From assembly GCA_937958185.1 (NCBI GenBank), contig CALFFN010000006.1:62001-126000 (forward strand): a stretch of 64,000 nucleotides of DNA. Direction: 5' to 3'. Each line of letters starts with the position of its first letter. Within the stretch, counting starts at the first letter, position 1. Positions 48,853 to 60,800 of the stretch are shown one piece after another. The stretch comes from an uncultured Neglectibacter sp. Lineage in GTDB: Bacteria > Bacillota > Clostridia > Oscillospirales > Acutalibacteraceae. A program made the translations under genes and the position numbers. Under the pieces are notes generated by a model, which was not told where the DNA came from, searched no databases, and was given only the letters and a program-made list of their open reading frames with translations.

Positions 48853-51800
48853 TTATTCGTCCGCCGGAATAGGCAGGAAGCTTTCATACGGATAATCCGC
48901 ATCTGTCGTGCCCAGATTGCCCAGCAGGAACATGCGGTCCAACGCATTGACCACGCCGTCCTGGTTGAAGTCGCAGCGCTTGATGATGGCTTCCTCCGCA
49001 GGGTCGGTATCCGGCATACCCGAGTATCTGTTGTAGTAGCTGATGAGGATATTCAGGTCGGTATCGTTGACCTTCTGGTCTCCGTTCACATCGCCGCCGA
49101 TCAGGCGCAGGTTCATGGTGTACGTTGCACTGGTCGTTCCCAGCTTCAGCGTGTAGCGGCCGGGAGCCTGGCGGTATTTCCGTCCGTTATAGGTCAGGAA
49201 GCCGTCTCTCTCCACTACTACATAATAGATCCCTTCGCTGTAGCTGCCCTTGTTCAGGATATTGGGTATCTCAAATTCGCCGCCATATTCATTGCTCTCC
49301 GTGGTGTACACGGGAGGACGGTCAAACGTGCCGTCCGGCTGCAGTGAGGTAGTGCTTGCGTCATAGATCGATATTTTCGCTACGCCGGTGCGCACATTGA
49401 GCGACATCATTTCGGGAGTAATGTAAATACGTCCCTTCAGGGTGCTCTGTCCAACTACCTGGCGAACCTTGACCTTGACAGGCTGCTCCACGTGTTCGGC
49501 GGTCAGGAATACCCAGCCTTCATACACACCGTCTTCCAAATTGGCGACGGGGTGGATATCCACTGTGCCGATCCCGCCCAGGCTCTGCTTCAGGTTCGTC
49601 TCGCTGGGTCTCTCAGCCTCAAAGTAGGAGCTGACGGTCTTTCCTTCTCTGTCATCGTAAACGGTGACCTTGATATCCTCCAGATCGCCGGTGCCTCTGT
49701 TCTCATAGGACAGGGTCAGGTTCGTAAGCTGGGTGTAATCCACCTGCAGGCCGGCGAACTGGTACTCGTAATGATCCAGAGCGCCGTTAGAGGATATCTC
49801 TTCCATGAAGGGTTCGCCATCTGCGTCCTCATTGATGACGCCCAGAATATAGCTTGTGACCGGGCTTTCATCGTCCTGAATGAAGATATCGGTATGGTCG
49901 CCGCCGTTGGTAAGGTAGCAGTAGCCCGCGTCGGAGTTTTCGATCGTCAGCATCAGTCTGACGACCATGTGTCCCTGCTGATCCTCGTTATCCAGCAGGA
50001 CCATGCTCACGTCCTTGCTGGTGGAGGTTCCGAAGGTGATCGTCTCATAGGGCTTCAGGCTGCCATCGCTGAAGAACAGGGTCCTCTTTGCCGCTTCCAG
50101 CTGGTCGCCTGTCAGCTCAATAGGCTCGTCAGCCTCGTTCCGCAGGATCGTGCCGTACTCGTCCGCCGCATAATAGACCGGGGTGACCCTTACGGTCGCG
50201 CTGGCGTCAACGCTGCCCAGCTTACCAATGTTGAAGGACATGTATCTGCCGTCCGGGTAATCCTTTTCCTTGTAGGAATAGGTTCCTCTGGTAAAGCCGT
50301 ACTGTGCCATCGGGAAGTTTCCTTCCGTGGTCAGTGCCACATGACCTCTGCTGTACACTCTCTCCTCACCCGGCAGCTTGTAGTAAGACCACAGCCAGTA
50401 GGTGACGCCCGGGGTCAGACCGTTCACGCCGAACCGCAGGTCGCCGCTTTCCACAATAGGCTCCCGCCCATTGTCGTTCTTGTACACCTTGGAATCAATG
50501 GCGGTGGCAGGAAGCGCTGTCGTATTCGGGTCGAATCCTGCATCGGTTACCAGCACAACGCCCACTTCGTCGAATTGCTTGTGAACACCCAGATTGGTCC
50601 TCACTTCGCCGGAAATGAAGTCGTTGCCCACGTTGCCCTCCGAGTCTATCAGCTTATACACCAGGTACACGGTCTGCCCGTTCACTGTCTTGGTGGTAAA
50701 GGCGGGGCTGGTTTCCTTGGTATAGCCCTCCAGCGGGTCTTCCATTGTGGTTTCTCCCGGTACGTAGCAGTCGTGATACTTGTCGATGATCTGCTGTACC
50801 GTGTAGCCTTCCTTTTGGTAGTAATCGTATTCTTCCTTCGCGGTATCCTTCCAAACGAAGCTCTTCTTGGACAGGATCTGCGTAGAAGGCGCATCCTTGA
50901 TGACGAAGTCCACCGTCTGAGAAGTGGGGTTGCCGCCGAAGCGGGTGACCAGCTTCATCATATAGGTGTTTTCCTTATCGGTAGGCTTCAGCTCCACATT
51001 GGGAACCACTTTGCCGCCCTCTCCTGTTTGCAGCCAGGTGCAGTAGCTGTTCGCCAGGGCGTAATTCAGCTCCAGCCAGTAGGTGGTCTTGCTGCCAACG
51101 TCCTTCATCACCTTATCGGGAACGGTCGCCAGCAGACTGTTGTACTGTTCTTCCGTGATGGTGATGTACTTCGTGACAGGCGGGGCTACTCTGGCGATCG
51201 CCAGGTTCATGCCTGCCTCAGTCAGCTTGCTGCCGTTCACATACAGCGGTGATGTCGCCGCAGTGCCCAGCAATGCCTTCGCCTTGTTCACAACGGTGGC
51301 GTCGCCGGTCACACACAGCTGCTGATACAGGGTATCGTAGTCGCTGGAGCCCAGCGCGGTCTGATACTCGTTGGGCATGACCAGCAGTGCGACCTTGCTC
51401 AGGCTGATGCTGCCGTTGCCGGAAGACACCATAGCGTTTACCTGCACCAGTTCGTCCATACTGTAGGCTCTCTTGTTCTCTATCCGCTTGGAGGCACTGC
51501 CTACAATGGAAGAGCTGGGCACGTTGCGGTTGATGACCAAACGAATGTCGTTTGTAGTCTGCGTGGTAGTCGTATCGCTGTCAGACGCCCGCATTTCCAG
51601 TGTATTGTATACGCCTGTGTTCAGCGTTGCCCCGTCAAAGGTCACGGGATAGAGATTTCCTCTCTGCGTTGCAAGCTCCTCGCTCTTGGGCATACTCTCC
51701 CCGGCGGCAAATTCTGGCGCTGCGCCCTGTACGCCGGAGATAGTACCCTTAACGGCGGGCTTTACGCTGCTTTCTTCCCGTGCTCCATCCGGGTCCCAGG

Positions 51801-54800
51801 CTGCCACGTTGATGTGGAAGGTCTTGCTGCTCATGCTGTTGTCTACCAGCAGATACTGCTTCCCGTCAGTGGAGGTCCTGACCTTCTCCGAATCGTTATC
51901 GTAGTAGCGGTCTGCTTCTGTTGCCAGCTTCACAGAGGGGCTCTTGTTGAAGGTGATGTAGTTGTTGTTCACCGGTCTGTCCCAGCCAGCCACATCATTT
52001 TTCTTGGTGTATTCCAACAGGGCTTCCGTTGTCCAGCTTCCGCTGCCCGTATTCAGGCGAGGCTCCGTGGTGTCCTTGGCATACCTGTAATAGTAGCCCT
52101 CGCGGTTTACCACATACTCCTTGCCAAGAGAATACTCCACACCCTGACCGTTCTGTCCGCCAAGGTTGTCGGCGCTCGTTGCGCCATTGGAGCGGATCTC
52201 CTCGACGTAGATATTGTACTCATACAGCGTGCTCAGGTTCGTCCAGGTCGCTCTGGCAGCGGTTTCGCCCATTACCTGGGTGACCTTGGTCTCTTTCCAC
52301 TTCTGCGTGCCGTCGCCATTGCGGTTTGTTCCGGTGGGATCCCACTTTTCGATACCTACCTCATGGTAGATAGGCTTCCCATCTTCGCCCAGAACAGGCT
52401 CGCCTTCAGAGTCCACTTCCTTCTCAAATGCCTTCAATGTCAGGAAATATTTCTGATAACGACCGCTCAGGAGGGCGTTATAATTCATCTGCACCGTAAT
52501 GGTTCCGCTGTTATCCGTGCCGCCGGGCGTGCTGGCGGAGACAGGCTCCTTACAGCCATCGGGATAGCAGGGATACGTCATGGTTTCAGAGAACAGCTGG
52601 TCATAGCCGGTGGAGGTGATCAAATTGCCCATCTTCTCCACCTTTGCCTCATCATAGCTGGAACCATAATGGGCATTATAGTATTCTTCGCTGATCGCCG
52701 TCGTAGTAGAGCCGGCGCCTGCGGAATTCACATAGGCATAGCTGTACTTGAAAATGGAGTCGGCAGCAAAGCTGTTTCTCTCATCGGTATAGGACAGCGT
52801 GCCTGCGGGCAGCTCTGCCAGGAACATACCATCGCGATAGATCTGGATCCCTGTTACCTCGCTGCTGGGCTCCAGCCAATGCAGGATCACCGGCGAGTTG
52901 GGAGAGGTCTGTTCCTCAAACCAGAAGCTGTCCATAGGCGGAGCCGCAGGACTCAGCATCAGGCTGGAAACGTCATCGCTCATGCGGCTGACGATCCCAT
53001 CGCTATTCCTCGCCACGACCTGCATGTGATACCATCTGCCGGGCGTCAGGCCTGTGATGATAAAGCGGTTATCGGCGCCCAGCTTCGCCCAGCCGCCGTT
53101 TACATCCGCATTGGCGATGGTCATATCCGTCATGGAGCTGGAATTGGAGGTATATACCAGATATTCCGTTCCGTCGGGGTTGCCGTTGGGGTCGATCTGC
53201 AGCGCCACGCTCTTGGTGGAGGAGTTGCCCGCATCGTCCAGCGCTTCCGCTCCCAGCGGCGCAGCCATGTTCGCCATGCTGTACACAGTAGAGAGCTTCG
53301 GTTCACTTTCGTTTCCGACGCGGTCGCGAGCCATCACATACACATAATACCGCTGGTTCGGTTCCAGAGGATATACCGTGCCTGTCTTTTGATCCCTGAT
53401 CTCAGTATAGGAGCAGGTATTGGATTCACTCCATTCGCTCCATGCACTGACATGGGACTGGCTGTTTTCCCTCGGTCCGTCTGCAATGCAGAAGCGGTAC
53501 GGCTTAGATGCCAGCGCGTCGTCCGCATCCTTAATGCCGTTTGCCACTGCGGTGATCATATGGGTGGTTTCCGTTCTGGAAATCTCTCTCCGCACGAATT
53601 TTACTTCCACCTCAATGTTCGCGTGGATATTGCTCAGCGTGTAGGACGTTACCGCGCCTACGGAACGGCCGACCCGGTTATTGTTGATGAGTTCGGTAAT
53701 GATCAGGTCCTGAACCCGATATCCGTCCTGGGGAGTGGGCGTAATGACAACGCTGGCTCCTTCGGGGATCCTGTCGAGCGTCATGCTGACTCCGCCAACC
53801 GGCGTGATACCGACCATGCCTCCCTTATTGGAACTTGTTTTCAGCGTGTAGGTCTGCCGTTCAAAGATGACCTCCAGCGAGCCATCGCTGACAGGGTTCG
53901 TCAGCGTATACATATACTGCCGAATGCTCGTGCCGGGCATGGGCTGCAGCCCTTCCGCCAGATCCACAGTCTCCGGTCCATTATCGGCGCTGGTATAGGA
54001 ATGGTACAGATGCTCCACCTTATAGCCAAGCTCGGGAGTGATAATGAAGGTTCTGGCGCCATTCACGGGGATTCTGACGTCGTCGCCCGCGGCAACGATC
54101 GTGCCATGCGGATTACCGTCTTCAGCCGACGCTCCCACACTTACCTGATAGGTTCGTTTCAGCGTGGTGATGACGTCAAATTCTACTTTGATATCAATAC
54201 CGGGATCCGTACCCTCCTCGGTCCATTCGGGCGCGGTGTACGGGCAGGTCGAAGCGCCCTGCGCAAAATCTGCCGGGGCTTCGCCGTTTACCAGCAGGCT
54301 CTTCGTGCCATATCCCTGCTTCGCACCCATATGGATATAGATTTCCTCGTTCACGGGTACGCGGTAGGTATTGTTGCCCTGATCCATAACGCTGTCATTG
54401 TCGCTGAGCAGTGTTACAAACTCACCACAATCCGTATTATACTGGACTCTGACCAGACGGGTGGGGATCGTTTCAAAATCAACCCAGATGGCGGTATCCT
54501 GCAGCACAGTCAGCTCATAGGTGTACACATTGGCGCCGTCCTGCTTCTGGATATCCTTCAGGTCGATCATGCTTCCGTTGACTTCCACAGACTTGACACG
54601 GCAGCCCTTGTTGGGCGTCATGGTAAGCGTTACCTTTCCACCGGCCAGGACTTCTTCCGCGGACAGTGCGACCTTGCCGCGAGGCGATGCCGAATTTGCC
54701 GTGACTGTATACATCTCCACACCGGGACCGGGCTCGGGCGTTTCACCGCTCTCGCCTCCATCGGGCTCAGAGCCTTCTCCCTCGTCTGCCGCTGTTGAGA

Positions 54801-57800
54801 TCCCCTGGTCGGGCTTCAGGCTGTTAAAGGTCACCGCCGTAGCAGAGCTCATTGCGAACGTCGCGCGGCTGACGGAACGATATACCTCGGGCTCAAGCTC
54901 TGTCTCAGGGAAGGTGACAGACAGGACCGCGTCTTCCGATACCCGATCAATGCTCAGATAGTACACGTCCTGGTTCGCGCCCTGCTGCACCTGATCGGTG
55001 ATATCCTCGCCTTTGTACACCACCTGACCGATGATATGTCCCTCGGCAGGATGGAGTTCAAAGACAACGTCGCCATAGACCGTTTCGGTAGCGGTGCTGT
55101 TTTCCTGGTCAATGGGCACTGCCACTTCCTTGTCCAGCATATTGACTTCACCGCCGTCCAGAATGGAATACACTTTGCCGTCGGCGTCGTCATACTTCAG
55201 GCTGATCACATAAGAATCGTAAATATCACGCATGGTAGAGCTTGCGGTCAATGTGGGCCCGTTGGTAACAGGCGCGGTAGTATCTACGCACACGATCACC
55301 GTCTGCGGGAACACGGTCTCGTTTCCGGCAAGGTCGATCGCTCTTACCTGCACGGTATACTTGCCGCTCTTTGTGATGTCCACTGAAGTGCTGGGATTGG
55401 TCAGCATACCCATGTCGATCCAGGTCTTGCCGCCATCAGTGGTATACTGATATTTAGCGGTGATGGCGTTGGTGTCCGTTGCGCCGGACGCCACGATCTT
55501 GACGCCTTGAGACCAGGAGTTAGACAGATAATCCGTACCACCGTTTATATTGGCGAAGCTTACCTGCAGCCCTGCAGGTGCAGTTTTATCAATGGTAAAC
55601 TTCACTGTTCTTGTGGCACTGACATTGCCGGAGCCGTTTACAATAGAAGCTGTGATTTCGTACACGCCATCTCTAGTGAACGTAAGCGTTTGAGCGGAGG
55701 GGATCACCTTATCGGTAACGATCTCGCTCATAGCAGCCTGTTCCAGCTGTTCCTTTGTCCACCAGCTTTCGCTTTCGGTCTCCTTGTATTTGACGCTGTA
55801 GCGGACATTGGCAACACCTGTCAGGTCCGCCTGTTTGTAGTAATCCTGATAATACTCCTGACCTCTTGCTTCGTCCAGAACCAACTCGCCGGTGCCGGTA
55901 GCGCTGGGAGAATACTTTGCCTTTCTGGGGGCAAAGCTCACCGTGACGTTGGTGGCGGAGTAGTAACTCAGGTCAGAATTCTGGGTATCCGCTCCCGTGC
56001 TGTCAAAGTATCCGTTATCGTTGCCGATGCGGACAACATTCTGGTTCAGCATGTTGGTAACGGAAACTGCAGGAGGCATAGGCTTAGAAACAGAAAGCTT
56101 GATACCTTCAATCTTAGTACGCGCCGTTTCATTTGCCCCGGTCAAATTCTGAACCAGGGTGCTGGGTCCAGTAGTAACGCCTGTCTGATTATCGTAGGCA
56201 AAAATAGCAATGTTCAGCGAATCGTTCGGCGTTTTCTTCATGGCGTTCTTGCCGATGCGTACTGTGCCGCCGTTCTTCCCCAAGCGATAGAGCGCGTTCT
56301 TGGCATTGGCCGCCGTTTGCAGCGTGCCGCTGCCATTGATATTGCTCAGCTTGTAATAGGCAGTTTCCGTTCCACTGTTGTCCCTATCGTAGAAGTAGAA
56401 ACCGTACCCTGCCACTTCACCCTCGCTGTCAACGGAACCGCCAATCGTCAGCTGGATAAATTTATCGTTCCCTGTGACGTCAAGGTAGTTGCTTGCCTGA
56501 TACTCGCTGACCACCTCTTCGCTGCCCACTTTGCTGACCGTGTTGGAAGTAACAGCCTGCGGAGAAGGCGCTTTTTTATCCGCCGAATAGTAGATAGCAC
56601 GGGCGGAGGAATCGGAAATATTGTGTTCCGTTGTCACGCCCTGCAGGACGTCTTCCTGGGTCAGACCCTTAATGGTTTCCGTGATCTGCAGTGTCAGGCT
56701 CTTTCCGCTCGCTATCTTCCCGGACAGGAACTTCTTATTCAAAATCCATTCGCCGGAAGCTTCGCCGCTGTCATTTACCACGGGCGCTTTCGTGCATCTC
56801 AAAGCCAGATTCGCTGTTGAAATGGAGCCAAGATAATAGTTATTCCCGCTCTTGAGCAGGTTCTGGTATCCGCTGCCCAGGTCGATCGCCCAGCTTACGT
56901 TATAGCTATTCTTTTTCTGGGTCTGCTTACTCTTTCTCGTAATGGTGATCTGGCTGTTCTGCGTGCCATCAATAGCCGTATCATAGATGATCGGCGAGGA
57001 CATGGAGAATGCCGACAAAGGCGCATAGGTCACAGTGGTACCACTGGTCAGGTTCTGCTGGTTGACCTTGCTGACCATTCCACCTGCCGCCTGGTACTCG
57101 TATCCTACAAAATTGCCGCCGCTGTACTTGGCAACCCGATGGGTAGAGGTATCCGTCACACGCTGGTACACTGTCAGCACCGCTCCAGAGGGAAGCGTAT
57201 TCAAGCGGATCGTACCACTGCCGTACAAAGTCTTTCCTGCCGGAGTGATGTGTCCGGTTGTCAAATTCGCCAGCGTTCCGCCGGGGTTCGTGGTAGACCA
57301 CCCGTTGGACGCAACGGTATACATCTTTCCGTCCTTTTTATCCAAAATTTCCCAGCGCCACTCTGTCTTTGTCAAACCGGTGAGCTGAATGTTATTGTAG
57401 CTCTTGGTCTGCTTGACGCCGTTCTGATCTGTATAAGTATAGGTGTTTTGAGAACCGTTGGGCGCCGAAGCGGAATCTGACGAATTCAGCCCAACATCGG
57501 GGTCATAGGCGCTGTTCTCAATGGTGATATTGCCCGCATTATCCACAAAGCCGCTGAACAGGGCCACCGGGGGCGTGTTGACGATAAAGTCAAACACACA
57601 GGTGGGATCGTTGGCGTCCAGGGTGTTGTTCTTTACCTTGCTGGCATCGGGCGCAAAGTAAATGGTATAGCGTCCCGGCTCTGTGATCTTCAACTCCAGA
57701 GCGTCGGAGTAGGTCTCGCTTCGTCCGATGCTGCCTGCGGCGGGATAGCCCGTGGTATCGTGCACGATGTACCAGCGCCCGGAAGGATAGTCCGGGTTTG

Positions 57801-60800
57801 CGGAGCTTGTGTTATATTTTTCCGGGGATACGGAGAAATTGATATTGCCGATATCGTCCAGGGAATATACGGCGCCCTTGCCCACGACCTTTTCGGAAAC
57901 CTGCTGGGTAATGGGCTTGGAGCTGTTGGCGTCAAAGCCGAAGGCATCGAAGTATTCTCTGGTGATATACTCCGCCGCCGCCGCTACCTGATTGGTATAG
58001 GTGATTTCATCATAGGACGAGGTTTCAGAGGAGATGTAGGTGCCGTCTCCCTCCACACGGCTGATAAAGTCCAGGGTAGCCTTGCGGTTATCGTACTCGC
58101 CCCAGCCCATGAACTTGGCCTTATCGGTAAAGAGACGCCACTGCACCTGGGCGGAAAGCACCGGGTCCTGGAAATCGTCGGTGGAGTCGTCGGAAATATT
58201 GGCGATGAACTTGGCCTTGCCGGTGCCCCACTGGGGCTCGTTCACCACTTCGGAAAGCTTTCTGGCCACATTTACCTGCATGACGATGTTGCTCATTTCC
58301 ACGCGGGTATCAGCGTAGCACCAGTGGCTCCAGCCGCGGGCGCCGAACAGGGGGCCGAAGCCGTAGCAGTTGGTATCGGCGTGAACGCCGCTGAGCTTTG
58401 CGTCCTTCTTGCCGATCTGAATGCCGTCCACATTGGGGCGGGGGGTGTAGAACACGCCTACCTGCCTGGCCCCGGTTTCCTCATCCGTCACATAGGTGCT
58501 GCTGTCCTGGGTGTTCCAGTTGATCAAGCGGTAGCCCGCGGAATAGCTGGAAGCGCCGGTGGGGTTTTCCTCCGTGACCTGAGATTCAAAGAGATTGATC
58601 AGCTGCGCGGAGGTCTTTTTGCTGCCCGCGGTGCCGCACTGGCCGCTGTTGTACACATAGAACTTGGCCTGCTTGCCCTCGGTTTGAATGACGAAGTTGC
58701 GCACATAGGAGCTTGTGTTCACATCGCCTGTGGACATGGCAAGCTGGGTGATACCGTAATTGATGCCGGGGGCGTTGCTTCCCGAATAGGAAAGCTTGCT
58801 GCCCTGGGCCTGGTTGGAGCTGATCCAGTAGTTGCCGTTTAAGCCCTCTGTCTTGTCGCCGCCATACATCAGCCAGCGCACCAAACCGTCAAAATGGCTG
58901 CTGCCGTCTGTGGCCAGCTGGCCCAGTGGAGTTTCCGCCCAACGGGGGCTGCCCTCTTTGGCATTCTTTTTGCCATAACCGGAAGTACCGTCGAGCGCCG
59001 CGCCGCGGACAGAACCATCGGCAAAATGCTCCAGGTTCACATCGTCGATCTTCATCACATACCAACGGTAGCCGGAAAGTCCCGCGCCGCCCTCTGTGTG
59101 CTGGGAGCCTGTTCCGGCCGCTTCGGCAGTATACCGGTCAATATACTGGTTGCCGATATAGAACAGGTAGCCGGAGATTCTCCAGGAACCGTCGGAAACA
59201 CCGGTGGTGGCGCTGCCTCTGCCGGACTTGCTTTGCCGGATGGTGGTATTGAACAGGAAACCGTAGCCGTCGCTGGCGTGAGGCACCAGGGTGCTGTCGT
59301 CCACCGTGAAGAAAATGGTTTTTCTGGCGGGCTGGTCGTTATACAGGAACAGCCAGTCTCTAAAAGCGCTGGTGGTGTAGCCCGCGTTTCCGATGGTGGT
59401 AAGAGGATTGCTGATGGACGAGCTCTGGTTGTAAGTTTTATAACCGCTGGCAGGAGTACTGGAAGGATAAGACAGATCCATTACGTGATAGATACGGCGG
59501 ATCTGGTTTCCGGCCGCCCAGATACTGGTCACGCTGGGATAGTTTGCCTTATCATCAGAATATCCGCCGGCGCTGCCCCAGGCAAAAATCCTTCCGGGAT
59601 AGCCACCGTATCTATTGTAAATATCCGTATAGCTGTCTGTTCCGCCGTTGTTATCCTCTTTTGAGGCAAAGCTCAGCGTTCCCGCGCTCTTTGACCCGGT
59701 AGCTGGCCCGATTTGGTTTATTGCAATAACGCGATCCTTGGAGGAGATATACAGACCGTCCTTGGGGTTCTTGGCGTTGCCCTCCATGTTGGTGGGCTTT
59801 GCCGCGGTAACAGCCTGCCTGTTTACGGTGGAGGAGGTGTAGCCCGCAGTGGCATATTCCGCGTGCATGGTGTGGTCGTACCGTACCCACTGGAACAGGC
59901 TGTTATTGTTGGCGTTTGCGCCGGACATACCCTGCACGTTCACTACCTCTGGGGTGAACATTTCATAGCCCATTGCCTGCAGCTTGGCATAGGGGCAGTT
60001 TGTGCCGCTGTGGCAGGCTCCCGTACAGGAGGAATCCGTGCCCCAGGTGCACTTCCAGCCCGCCCGACCGCTGCCGTGGCTCAGGGTGAGCAGATATTTC
60101 CAGGGGTTGAAGTTCGCGGCGCCCACTGTGGCGCTGCCGCTGGTACCGTAATATTTTTCATTGATCTTATAAGCCGCCTGGTTCTTCAGATCCTGGGTCA
60201 GCCTGGAGGTGATCATTTCCGTGTTGCCCAGGGCAAGCGCCACTTCAATTCCTTCGTGCTCCAAAACGGAGGTTGCCTTGGGAGCATCGGCAATGGTACG
60301 CATAACCACGGGGTTTGACACCATGGATTCGTTGCCCAGATTATCCACTGCTTTTACCAGAACGGAGACATAGTCATTCAAGCCCTCGCTGCTCAAACCG
60401 ATGCCTACCTGGTACACAAAGTTCTGAGAGCCGGTATAGCTGCCTTCAGGGTAAGTGGAGACAGCCGAACTGGTGTTGCCCAGTACGACAATTTTGTTGG
60501 CAGTGTTGGTAATATCCCGCACGTCCTTCCAGGTCAGACCGCCGTCGGTGGAATATTTGAAGGTGCTGAGGGATTTACCCGTTTGAGGCTCGGACCACGC
60601 AAACAGCCACACATTGCTGTCGGTATAGGTCCTGTTATCGTAAGGCTTGTAGGTACCGCCCTCTTTCTTTGCCAGGCGGACCACAGGCGTGGTGGGAGGC
60701 GTCAAGTCCACACGGAAGTAACCCTCTACCGTTTCAGAGGTGAAACCAGCCTCGTCCTCGGCGCGGGCAATAATGCGGTAGTAGCCGTCCTTGGACACTA

